DNA from: UBA12170 sp964293475
Lineage (GTDB): Bacteria; Bacteroidota; Bacteroidia; Bacteroidales; UBA12170
Length of the DNA stretch: 64,000 nt
Direction of reading: 5' to 3'
Assembly (NCBI GenBank): GCA_964293475.1
Contig: CAXYYJ010000030.1
Location: 1 to 64,000, forward strand
Under the pieces are notes generated by a model. The model had not been told where the DNA came from, ran no database searches, and was given only the letters and a program-made list of their open reading frames with translations. Position numbers and translations under genes: made by a program. Below, piece after piece: positions 1 to 7,813 of this stretch (positions are counted from its first letter, which is position 1; the number at the start of each line of letters is the position of its first letter).

Positions 1-53
1 TTAAGCACTCCGCCAATGCTGCTGTCGTCTTCCACTAAAAGAATTCTGGTCAT
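1..53 (-). CDS. Response regulator, N-terminus only (cut by window edge)
   Basis: Only the first 17 codons are inside the window. They read MTRILLVEDDSSIGGVL, a typical receiver-domain start: a hydrophobic first strand followed by the acidic pair that binds Mg2+ next to the phosphoacceptor site. It starts 4 bases after the stop of the sensor kinase on the same strand, so the two form a kinase-regulator operon. The output domain is outside the window. Direct 11-bp repeats upstream of the kinase suggest an OmpR/PhoB-type regulator, but that is inference. Confidence 0.8.
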   Translation of the reverse strand, partial: MTRILLVEDDSSIGGVL

Positions 54-57
54 GTTG

Positions 58-1686
58 TCATTGTTTTAAGGGGATTTTAACTTCAAAAACACTGCCTTTT
101 GCAAATTCGCTTTTAACCGAAATGCTTCCTTTATGCTTGTCAACCACCGATTTAACATAGGATAAGCCCAAACCGTATCCTTTCACATTGTGCACATTTC
201 CGCTTTCAATTCTGTAGAACTTCTGAAAAATGTGGGGAAGGTCCTTTTTGTCGATGCCAATGCCATGATCGGTAATCCTAATCAAAATCATATTCCCTTC
301 AGTTAAGGTTTCTATTTTGATATAGACAGTTGATTGAGAATATTTTATGGCATTGTCCAAAAGATTCACAAACATATGACTCAAATGAAGCTCATCGCCC
401 AAAACAGTGGCTGCTGAAGCCTGATAATCGGTTTCTGTTTTTCCGCCATCGGGAAGTTTTAGCGATGATATTTCAATAACAGAATCCAAAAGCCGATGCA
501 AATCGACAGGCTTTCTTTCTATTTTGGTATCCTTTTCTTCCATTCGGGCCATCATCAGAATTTGCTCCACAAGCCTGTTCATCCGCAGATTTTCCTTCTT
601 TATCATTCCAGAAAAATAGGCCACCTTCGAGGTGTCGGAAATAACAGCTTTGTTTAAAATGGAATCCGATGCCAGCGAAATGGTGGCGATGGGGGTTTTA
701 AACTCGTGGGTCATATTGTTGATGAAATCCGTTTGAACCTGCGATATTTTTCTGTGATGCAACAGGTTACGAATGATGTAGAACAGACCGAAGGCAAAAA
801 CGAGTGTAAAGAGTAGCGACAGAACAATGGGCCCCACCATTTCGAATACCAAAATATCGGCGGGGAACTGAACCAAAAAATACTGCTCCCGCGAAACCAT
901 TTCACCAGGAAAAAGCTTTGTGAAGAAGCTCAGCTTGTTGGCTTCCCAACTAAACCCTTCCGATTTTTGCTGCATTTTATTCAAGGTGCTGTCGATTACC
1001 GCAAAGCTAAAATCGTTGGGGAGCTTAAAATCGGTCCTTGTTTTTGTCAAAACTTTATCGAGAACCATTTGGGGTATGCTGTCCAAAAAAGGTTTCCCCC
1101 ATTTATTCATCTCCCAAACCAATTGATCCACAGTGGTTTCCAATTCAACCTCCCTTTGTTGCAAATCAACACGTTGATGTTTGAGTATCTTTATGAGGCT
1201 ATCTGCTTTCCGGTCGTAAGCGGTGATTATGGAATCGTCGTTAATCTTTAGAATAATGGTGGTTTCTTGCTCAAAACCGCTGTCAGATTTATAGGAAAGA
1301 TTGGTTTTATGGTCAATCATAATGACCTTTGTAACTGAATCGTCCACCGACAGGCTGATTTGTCTATCGGTTTGTTCCGAATTGGAAACTACGATTTCGT
1401 TGTCATGATCCGAATCCTGGCGAACAATAATAATATTCTGGTCTATTTGAGTATTGCTGGATTCTTTGCGGAGGTTTATTACCGTTTGAACACTGTCAAT
1501 CTGAATCAATTGTTCTTCAATTTCAAGGGCATGAACCAAATATTTAAGCGATTGATTTACATTTTGTTGAAAGAGAATCTGGTTTTGGTCGTAGAGTCTT
1601 TTAATCCAATAGCTTTGAATCACTATGGAGCCTATCAGCGCTGCAATGCTGAAAGCAATAACCAATTCTATTTTTCGGCGGTTCAT
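58..1686 (-). CDS. Membrane sensor histidine kinase
   Basis: Two-component sensor that autophosphorylates on His and passes the phosphate to the regulator encoded immediately downstream. From the ATG at 1686 it has 542 residues: TM1 at about residues 2-25, a long extracytoplasmic sensor region of about 255 residues, TM2 at about 284-306, a HisKA domain with H327 in NMTHEFKTP, and a C-terminal HATPase_c domain with the N box (LLDNAIKYS), G1 box (DHGIGI) and G2 box (KGYGLGLSYVK). An upstream in-frame TTG at 1707 would add seven residues, but the ATG fits the membrane-anchor start better. The sensor region matches no ligand-binding fold I recognise, so the stimulus is unknown. A tandem 11-bp repeat lies 44 bases upstream and may be the autoregulatory site. 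Confidence 0.93.
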   Translation of the reverse strand: MNRRKIELVIAFSIAALIGSIVIQSYWIKRLYDQNQILFQQNVNQSLKYLVHALEIEEQLIQIDSVQTVINLRKESSNTQIDQNIIIVRQDSDHDNEIVVSNSEQTDRQISLSVDDSVTKVIMIDHKTNLSYKSDSGFEQETTIILKINDDSIITAYDRKADSLIKILKHQRVDLQQREVELETTVDQLVWEMNKWGKPFLDSIPQMVLDKVLTKTRTDFKLPNDFSFAVIDSTLNKMQQKSEGFSWEANKLSFFTKLFPGEMVSREQYFLVQFPADILVFEMVGPIVLSLLFTLVFAFGLFYIIRNLLHHRKISQVQTDFINNMTHEFKTPIATISLASDSILNKAVISDTSKVAYFSGMIKKENLRMNRLVEQILMMARMEEKDTKIERKPVDLHRLLDSVIEISSLKLPDGGKTETDYQASAATVLGDELHLSHMFVNLLDNAIKYSQSTVYIKIETLTEGNMILIRITDHGIGIDKKDLPHIFQKFYRIESGNVHNVKGYGLGLSYVKSVVDKHKGSISVKSEFAKGSVFEVKIPLKQ

Positions 1687-1729
1687 TTCGTTGTCAAAAA
1701 TATACAAAACGAGCCTTTAAGCGCATTAC

Positions 1730-1757
1730 TTTAACCTAAGTTTAACCTAAGTTTAAG
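1730..1757 (-). promoter_or_regulatory. Tandem 11-bp direct repeat upstream of the kinase operon
   Basis: Read on the minus strand, the unit TTAAACTTAGG occurs twice with exact 11-bp spacing and is followed by a partial third unit (TTAAA). An 11-bp direct repeat is the usual spacing of OmpR/PhoB-family binding sites. It lies just upstream of the kinase-regulator operon, so autoregulation by the adjacent response regulator is a reasonable inference. Confidence 0.5.
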
Positions 1758-1902
1758 TTTTGAGTGCTCTTTTAACGTTTTTTTCTTTTCTCAGAATGAA
1801 GAAATTAGATAAGTCCTAATTTTCAAACGTTTGCGGTTAAAAAACTGTGATAAATAATATGATGACAATGACCTTGGCTGGAGGCACGAGAACAATTATT
1901 GT

Positions 1903-1910
1903 TACTTTTG
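1903..1910 (+). promoter_or_regulatory. Candidate -7 promoter element of pfk
   Basis: TACTTTTG matches the Bacteroidota -7 consensus TAnnTTTG and lies 49 bases before the pfk ATG. No TTG is present at the optimal -33 distance, so only half of the promoter is supported. Confidence 0.4.
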
Positions 1911-1959
1911 CAGCAATTTTTTTGGAGTTAGAAAAATCATATCAACTAATAAAATATTA

Positions 1960-3060
1960 ATGAAAAGAGTATTAGTTTTAACCGGTGGGGGCGATTGTCC
2001 CGGGTTAAATGCAGTTATCAGAGCGATTGTAAAAAGAGCTTCACAAGAGAAAGACTGGGAAGTGGTAGGAAGTATACAAGCCTTCAATGGGGTGCTTTGG
2101 GAACCTACCGAAATCAGAATTCTTGACCAAAAAGCCGTAAAAGGTATTCACTATCAGGGCGGTACTATCATCGAAACTACAAACAAAGGTGGACCATTCG
2201 AGTGGCCGGTAAAAGATAATAAAGGAAGATGGACCAATGTGGATCGCTCCGACGAGATGATTCGTAAGCTCCAGTTCATGGGCATCGATGCCGTTATCAA
2301 TATTGGTGGAGATGGAAGCCAGAAAATTTCACAGAAATTGTACGAGAAAGGGCTCAACATCATTGGAGTTCCAAAAACCATCGACAACGACTTATCTTCT
2401 ACCGATTCTACTTTCGGATATCAAACCGCAGTTCAAATTGCTACAGAAGCATTGGATAAATTGGTAACTACCGCAGCTTCTCACAACCGTGTGTTTGGTA
2501 TGGAAGTTATGGGACGTTATGCCGGTTGGATTGCCTTGAATGCTGCCATTGCGGGGGGTGCCGATGTTTGTCTCATCCCCGAAATTCCTTACGATATCAA
2601 TATCGTTAAAGAAAAACTCGAAAGCCGTTTCTATAAAGAACGCGGTTTTGGTATTATGGTAGTTTCCGAAGGCGCCCGTCCGAAAGATGGTACCATGCAC
2701 TTTGAGCAAAGCGACGAAGTGGGCTACAACAACCTGAAATTAGGTGGTGTGGTTCATAAGGTATTGCATGAGCTTCGTCAGGCAGGACTTAAAGTAGACA
2801 TGCGCGATGTAATGTTGGGACACCTTCAGAGAGGGGGAGTTCCGGTAGCTTACGACCGCGTGCTTGCTGCTCAGTTTGGCGTGAAAGCCTTCGAAATGGT
2901 TCTTAACGAGCAATATGGACAAATGGTAGCTTATCGTCATCCCGACATTATTGCCGTTCCGCTTATCGATGCTATTGACAGACCAAATCTTGTTACCCTC
3001 GACAACAGAATTATCCAGACCATCAAAGGTTTAGATATATCGCTTGGAGCTGATATTTAA
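1960..3060 (+). CDS. pfkA: 6-phosphofructokinase
   Basis: Phosphorylates fructose 6-phosphate to fructose 1,6-bisphosphate in glycolysis (cytosol). The 366-residue protein carries the family motifs in order: N-terminal GGGDCPGLNAVIR, IGGDGS, PKTIDNDL with the catalytic Asp, and MEVMGRYAGW. It is about 45 residues longer than E. coli PfkA, with the extra length in the GxxxWEPTEIRIL/GGTIIETTNKGGPF region, as is common in Bacteroidota. The two donor-selectivity positions are mixed. The position equivalent to E. coli Gly104 is Gly (ATP type), but the residue before TIDND is Lys (Gly124 in ATP enzymes, Lys in PPi enzymes). The phosphoryl donor therefore cannot be settled by eye. It is monocistronic with its own terminator. 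Confidence 0.95.
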   Translation: MKRVLVLTGGGDCPGLNAVIRAIVKRASQEKDWEVVGSIQAFNGVLWEPTEIRILDQKAVKGIHYQGGTIIETTNKGGPFEWPVKDNKGRWTNVDRSDEMIRKLQFMGIDAVINIGGDGSQKISQKLYEKGLNIIGVPKTIDNDLSSTDSTFGYQTAVQIATEALDKLVTTAASHNRVFGMEVMGRYAGWIALNAAIAGGADVCLIPEIPYDINIVKEKLESRFYKERGFGIMVVSEGARPKDGTMHFEQSDEVGYNNLKLGGVVHKVLHELRQAGLKVDMRDVMLGHLQRGGVPVAYDRVLAAQFGVKAFEMVLNEQYGQMVAYRHPDIIAVPLIDAIDRPNLVTLDNRIIQTIKGLDISLGADI

Positions 3061-3078
3061 TCAAGCTTATCCTTTATT

Positions 3079-3113
3079 AAAGCCTGTTCATTCATTTGAT
3101 GGACAGGCTTTTG
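3079..3113 (+). terminator. Rho-independent terminator after pfkA
   Basis: An inverted repeat AAAGCCTGT / ACAGGCTTT encloses a 15-base spacer and is followed by a short T-rich stretch. It begins 18 bases after the pfk stop. Confidence 0.65.
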
Positions 3114-3156
3114 TATTATAATAGATACCATTTTTCAATCATGTTTTCAGATAAAT

Positions 3157-3674
3157 CATCCCAGCTGGATGATATGTTTATAAAAAAAATACCATGATAA
3201 CTGTGCGACCCCAGCCGGGGTCGTACCATCTTACCATCGCATTTTTTTAAAAACATTTGACCTCTCTGAGGTCAAATCTCTGATTCATTCATGATTCATC
3301 CCAGCGGGATGACATGTTTATAAAAAAATAGACACCACGATTATCGTGCGACCCCAGCCGGGGTCGTACCTTCTATCCATCGCATTTTTTTATAAACATT
3401 TGACATCTCTGAGGTCAATTCACTGATTGATTAATGATTCATCCCAGCGGGATAACATGTTTATAAAAAATCAACACCATGAGAACTGTGCGACCCCAAC
3501 CAGGGTCGTACCCTCTTACCATCGTATTTTTTATAAACATTTGACCTCTCTGAGGTCAATTCACTGATTGATTCATGATTCATCCCAGCGGGATGACATG
3601 TTTATAAAAAAACGATACCATGATAACTGCGCGACCCCAGCCGGGGTCGTACTTTCTTTTCTTCGTATTTTTTG
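3157..3674. repeat. Tandem array of ~141-bp nested-palindrome repeats (3.5 copies)
   Basis: Four copies start at 3157, 3297, 3440 and 3581 (periods 140, 143 and 141); the last lacks its 3' third. Each full unit contains, in order: a small hairpin CATCCC-AGC-GGGATG; an arm ATGTTTATAAAAAA; a strong hairpin CGACCCC-AGCC-GGGGTCG; the inverse arm TTTTTTATAAACAT; and a hairpin TTGACCTC-TCT-GAGGTCAA. The two A/T-rich arms are complementary, so the central hairpin sits inside a larger stem. In copy 1 the first hairpin has one changed arm. In copy 2 the GACCTC arm carries a mismatch. In copy 3 the central hairpin loses its innermost pair. No ORF is convincing. The array fills the 918-bp gap between pfkA and tnaA, and the bases from 3675 to 3978 show nothing else clear. 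Confidence 0.9.
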
Positions 3675-3978
3675 GTTAGATAGATGCCAGATGCTTGTTT
3701 TTACAGCCTCACTAGCCAGGAAAACAAGGGTCCAAACAGGGATTCCCGCATATTTTAACGAAATTATTTTCAGATTCCCCTCAGACATGTTCAACGGAAC
3801 GAATTTTTTTTAATTTTGTAATAGACCAGAACACAATGATAAATTCAAATCCTAATAAAGTTTTTATTAACCCCTTTTTAAATATTAAAAGGCGCGATCG
3901 CTTTATCCACGCTTAATTGCATTTTCTTTTTCGATTCAAGTTTCAAATTTTTTCTATCAATATTTAAAAATTAGAATT

Positions 3979-5355
3979 ATGCAATTACCTTATGCCGAGC
4001 CATTTAAAATAAAAATGGTCGAAACCATAAAAAGGAGTACCCGTCAGGAACGCGAAGAGTGGATAAAGCAAGCCAAATACAATCTTTTCAATTTAAAAAG
4101 CGAACAGGTTTTTGTCGATTTGCTCACCGATAGCGGAACAGGCGCCATGAGCGACAAGCAATGGTCGGAACTTATGTTGGGCGACGAGAGCTACGCCGGC
4201 GCGAGCTCCTACTATAAAATGAAAAATGCCATTAAAAATATTCTGGGGTTCGATTATTTTCTTCCAACCCATCAGGGCAGAGCTGCCGAAAATGTGCTGT
4301 TCTCTGTTTTGGTGAAAGAAAACGATATCGTTCCCGGCAACAGCCATTTCGATACCACCAAAGGTCATATTGAATTCAGAAAAGCATCGGCGGTTGATTG
4401 TACTATCGATGAAGCTTTCAATACCACCATTCACCACGATTTTAAAGGAAATATCGACCTTAATAAATTGGAGAAAGTGCTCACCGATCATCAGGCTGCG
4501 CGCATCCCCATGATTATTGTTACCATCACCTGCAACTCATCGGGCGGACAACCCGTGAGCATGCAAAACCTTAAGGATGTGTACGCTATGGCCAAAAAAT
4601 TCGGTATTCTGGTGGTCTTCGATTCTGCCCGTTTCGCCGAGAATGCTTACTTTATCAAGAAAAGAGAACCCGGATATCAGGATAAAACCATCAAGGAAAT
4701 AGTGAAGGAAATGTTTTCCTATGCCGATGCCATGACCATGAGCTCCAAAAAAGACGCCATAGTAAATATGGGTGGATTTATCGGTTTCCGCGATGAGGAT
4801 TTGTTTAAAAAAGCCAGCGTTTTCACCATTATTTACGAAGGTTTTATTACCTATGGTGGAATGTCGGGAAGAGATATGAATGCACTTGCCCAGGGATTGG
4901 ACGAAGGCACGGAGTTTCCTTACCTTGAATCGCGGGTGGAACAGGTAGCTTATTTAGGTTCAAGACTGCGGGAATTTGGTGTTCCCACACAGGAGCCTTT
5001 TGGCGGACATGCTATTTTTGTGGATGCCAAACGCTTTCTGCCCAATTTGCCCAAGGAACATTTTGTAGCCCAAACCTTGGCCATAGAGCTTTATCTCGAA
5101 GGTGGAGTGAGGGGCGTGGAGATTGGAGCCATTCTGGCCGACAGAGATCCCAAAACCCGTCAAAACCGTTTCCCCGAGCTCGAATTACTTCGATTGGCTT
5201 TGCCCCGCAGAACCTACACCAATAACCATATGGATTATGTGGCTGTGGCTTTGGCCAATGTCTACAATCGCCGAAACGAGATTACATCGGGGGTAAGGAT
5301 TTTAAAAGAAGCCCCCATCATGCGGCATTTCACCGTTGAACTGGAGAGAATATAA
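3979..5355 (+). CDS. tnaA: Tryptophanase (L-tryptophan indole-lyase)
   Basis: PLP-dependent beta-eliminating lyase converting tryptophan to indole, pyruvate and ammonia. The 458 residues match the TnaA/tyrosine phenol-lyase family throughout: LLTDSGTGAMSDKQW, PTHQGRAAEN, DSARFAENAYFIK and SSKKDA with the Schiff-base Lys at about K258. Two features favour tryptophanase over tyrosine phenol-lyase. The substrate-pocket motif is FDTTKGH, with Asp as in TnaA; phenol-lyase has FTTTRYH. The late motif is GVEIGAI rather than the MERGI that carries the phenol-specific Arg. Overall similarity in the first 60 residues is nevertheless phenol-lyase-like (DKQW), so activity on tyrosine cannot be excluded. 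No tnaB permease or TnaC leader is adjacent. The gene is followed by a strong terminator. Confidence 0.9.
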   Translation: MQLPYAEPFKIKMVETIKRSTRQEREEWIKQAKYNLFNLKSEQVFVDLLTDSGTGAMSDKQWSELMLGDESYAGASSYYKMKNAIKNILGFDYFLPTHQGRAAENVLFSVLVKENDIVPGNSHFDTTKGHIEFRKASAVDCTIDEAFNTTIHHDFKGNIDLNKLEKVLTDHQAARIPMIIVTITCNSSGGQPVSMQNLKDVYAMAKKFGILVVFDSARFAENAYFIKKREPGYQDKTIKEIVKEMFSYADAMTMSSKKDAIVNMGGFIGFRDEDLFKKASVFTIIYEGFITYGGMSGRDMNALAQGLDEGTEFPYLESRVEQVAYLGSRLREFGVPTQEPFGGHAIFVDAKRFLPNLPKEHFVAQTLAIELYLEGGVRGVEIGAILADRDPKTRQNRFPELELLRLALPRRTYTNNHMDYVAVALANVYNRRNEITSGVRILKEAPIMRHFTVELERI

Positions 5356-5361
5356 ACTCAT

Positions 5362-5400
5362 AAAAAACCGCCTTTGATATAAATCAGGGGCGGTTTTTTA
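5362..5400 (+). terminator. Terminator after tnaA
   Basis: AAAAAACCGCC pairs with GGCGGTTTTTT around a 16-base loop, 6 bases after the tnaA stop. The A-run and T-run make it potentially bidirectional. Confidence 0.85.
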
Positions 5401-5610
5401 TTTGCTTTTCACTAGAAATATACCACTTCTTATTAATTATTAAGCTTAATGAAGCCATTTGGTTGTTAAATATAAAGTTTGGTTCAGTCGCAATTTCCGT
5501 AATTTTATTTTTCTTAATATTGTAAAACCATTAATGCAATAATTATTTATTTTTTCTTCAAGGAAAAAGTATATAAAATTTATATAATACTGAAACAATA
5601 ACTTAAAATT

Positions 5611-7395
5611 ATGCAAAAATATTCTGTAAATCAGCATCTTATTGAGACAATATTAGCTTGGGTAAATTCCGGAGAAATTGCTATTCCAGAAATTCAAAGA
5701 CCTTTTGTTTGGGATGGTTCCAAAGTCAGGGATTTAATGGATAGCTTATATCAAGGTTATCCAATAGGTTATATTATTGCTTGGAGAAACCCAAACGTGC
5801 GGCTAAAAGATGGTAGTTTAAGTGAAGGTAAAAAAATTCTAATTGACGGACAGCAGAGAATAACTGCACTAACTGCTGCCGTAATTGGCCAGTATGTTAT
5901 TAATAAAACCTATCAGCGTGTAAAAATAAAAATTGCATTTAATCCCCTCGATGAGAGGTTTGAAGTTCAAAACCCTGCGATATTAAAAGATAAAACCTGG
6001 TTACCAGATATTTCTGAAGTAATTAATGGGAGTGTTTTAAAAATAGTTAGAGAGTACTTAAAATTGAATCCCGACGCAGATGAGGATTTAGTTGAGCGAA
6101 CAATAACAACACTAATAAATATACCAAAAAAGCAAATTGGCTTAATTGAGCTTTCTCCTGACCTTGATATTGAAACGGTTACCGAAATCTTTATAAGAAT
6201 CAATTCTAAAGGCGTATTTCTAAGTCAAGCTGATTTTGCAATGAGTAAAATTGCATCTGACACTGAGAATGGTGGAAATGAATTGAGAAAGGCTATTGAT
6301 TATTTTTGCCATCTGGCAATTGCCCCTGATTTTTATAAACATATAATTGACAACGATCCAGAATTTGCAAAGTCTGAGTTTTTTCAAAAAATGAATTGGT
6401 TAAAATCTGAGAATGAGGATTTGTATGATCCAGATTATAATGATTTAATTAGAGTGGCTTTTACATCTCAATTTAATAGAGGGAGGTTATCTGATTTGGT
6501 TAGTTTATTATCTGGCAGAAACTTTGAAACGCGGAGTTATGAATCTGAAATTTCTCAGCAGTCATTCGTAACCTTGAAAAAAGGGGTTTTTAACTTTATT
6601 AACGAAACCAATTTTAAACGGTTTTTAATGATTATAAAGTCCGCCGGATTTATTTCTCCAAATCTTATTCGATCTCAAAATGCATTAAATTTCGCTTACA
6701 TAGTCTATCTCAAGTTAAAGGATTTGGGAATTAATTCAGTAGCAATTGAGAGTTATGTAAAGAGATGGTTCGTTTTTACAGTTCTCACAGGCCGATATTC
6801 CGGTTCACCAGAAAGTTTGTTTGATTATGATATAAAGCAAATTTCATTAAAACCATTTTCGGAGTATTTAAATGAAAAAGAAGATGGAGAGTTATCTGAT
6901 GCATTTTGGAATGCATCTTTGCCACAGAGCCTTGACACAAGTGTTGCAAGCAGTCCTTATTTTCATGTTTTTCTTGCATCTCAGGTAAAAACAAACGATA
7001 AAGGGTTCTTGTCTAAAGATGTGCTTGTGAGCGATTTAATTGCATTAAGAGGAGATATACACCACTTATTCCCAAAAGAATACCTAAAAAAGCATGGTTT
7101 GGATAGAAGTAAGTACAATCAAATTGCAAATTACGTATACATGCAATCGGAAATCAATATAAAGGTTGGAAGCAAACCGCCTAAAGAGTATTTTGATTTA
7201 TTAAAAGCGCAAATTGATAGCAATAAAAGATTGCTTAGCGGAATATCTTCAACTGAAGAACTTCATGATAATTTGAAAATGAATTGTATACCAAGCGAAA
7301 TTATGGATATGACAATTTCTGATTACCAGGATTTTTTAACAAGACGAAGGGTTTTGATGGCTGCTAAAATGAAGGAATATTATTTCTCATTATAG
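5611..7395 (+). CDS. DUF262 / HNH (GmrSD-like) protein
   Basis: Single 594-residue protein with two recognisable ends. The N-terminal DUF262 (ParB/sulfiredoxin-like) domain contains IPEIQRPFVW and the nucleotide-handling motif IDGQQR at about residues 78-83. The C-terminal part has GDIHHLFPKEYL (H484/H485) followed by Asn-rich spacing (YNQIANYV...INIKVG), as in the DUF1524 HNH-like nuclease domain. This order is that of the GmrS-GmrD fusion type IV restriction systems, which cleave modified phage DNA using NTP, so a defence role is likely but not proven. No partner gene is adjacent. The gene is visibly more A/T-rich than tnaA and lies beside degraded sequence, consistent with horizontal acquisition. 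Confidence 0.8.
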   Translation: MQKYSVNQHLIETILAWVNSGEIAIPEIQRPFVWDGSKVRDLMDSLYQGYPIGYIIAWRNPNVRLKDGSLSEGKKILIDGQQRITALTAAVIGQYVINKTYQRVKIKIAFNPLDERFEVQNPAILKDKTWLPDISEVINGSVLKIVREYLKLNPDADEDLVERTITTLINIPKKQIGLIELSPDLDIETVTEIFIRINSKGVFLSQADFAMSKIASDTENGGNELRKAIDYFCHLAIAPDFYKHIIDNDPEFAKSEFFQKMNWLKSENEDLYDPDYNDLIRVAFTSQFNRGRLSDLVSLLSGRNFETRSYESEISQQSFVTLKKGVFNFINETNFKRFLMIIKSAGFISPNLIRSQNALNFAYIVYLKLKDLGINSVAIESYVKRWFVFTVLTGRYSGSPESLFDYDIKQISLKPFSEYLNEKEDGELSDAFWNASLPQSLDTSVASSPYFHVFLASQVKTNDKGFLSKDVLVSDLIALRGDIHHLFPKEYLKKHGLDRSKYNQIANYVYMQSEINIKVGSKPPKEYFDLLKAQIDSNKRLLSGISSTEELHDNLKMNCIPSEIMDMTISDYQDFLTRRRVLMAAKMKEYYFSL

Positions 7396-7411
7396 GTTTA
7401 ATATCAAATAA

Positions 7412-7632
7412 ATGACCCACTAATCCACCGAATTTGCACAATTTCTTCACCAACTCTCTCATCCCAAACTTAAAGAAATTGAATTGCTCAGAAATCTGAT
7501 ATTCCATATTGACCACGAATTATTGGAGAAAGACGAATGGAATGGTCCTGATTTCAGGCCGCAACCACGCTGAAAACTCTCGTTAAAAACTGGATCATTG
7601 CTGCGGATAAAAGAAAGCAAGAACCAAAATAA
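7412..7632 (+). pseudogene. Degraded small ORF with nonsense codon and frameshift
   Basis: ATG at 7412 is followed after two codons by TAA at 7421. Reading then continues in frame with protein-like sequence (for example KLKEIELLRNLIFHIDHELL) to a TGA at 7571. A shift of one frame near 7558 gives further protein-like sequence (TTLKTLVKNWIIAADKRK) to TAA at 7630. This pattern fits a small gene inactivated by a nonsense and a frameshift mutation. I do not recognise the family. Its 3' end overlaps one copy of the 44-bp direct repeat. The rest of the gap to 7813 is plain A/T-rich sequence. Confidence 0.4.
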
Positions 7633-7652
7633 ATGAATTTTGAGTAGGAGGT
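7609..7652 (+). repeat. 44-bp direct repeat, copy 1
   Basis: 44 bases identical to 9290-9333 in the same orientation, ending in GAGTAGGAGGT. The flanks differ on both sides. The two copies bracket the DUF3800 gene, the candidate sRNA and the truncated carboxylase fragment. In both copies the repeat runs through the apparent 3' end of a broken ORF. Confidence 0.85.
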
Positions 7653-7813
7653 ATATACGTTTGGAATAAAACATCAATTCTTATGTGCAATTTATTACAC
7701 AATTTACTTGAAAGATGATGAATATTTGTTTTTTTTGTATTTTTAGGGTTGATATTGATGAAACAAGTTTGTTTTATAATTCTATGAATGGTTAGTAATT
7801 TAGTATTTAGAAA

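Noticed and set aside
1360..1734. Open frame of 124 codons opposite the sensor kinase
   Set aside because: It lies antisense to a well-supported kinase gene and shows no domain or signal.
3157..3674. CRISPR array
   Set aside because: The period is ~141 bp, the whole unit repeats, there are no unique spacers of constant length, and no cas genes are nearby.
3568..3813. ORFs on both strands across the repeat array
   Set aside because: They are translations of palindromic repeats, with no conserved features.
3979..5355. Tyrosine phenol-lyase instead of tryptophanase
   Set aside because: FDTTKGH and GVEIG match tryptophanase at the substrate-discriminating positions, though the N-terminus looks phenol-lyase-like.
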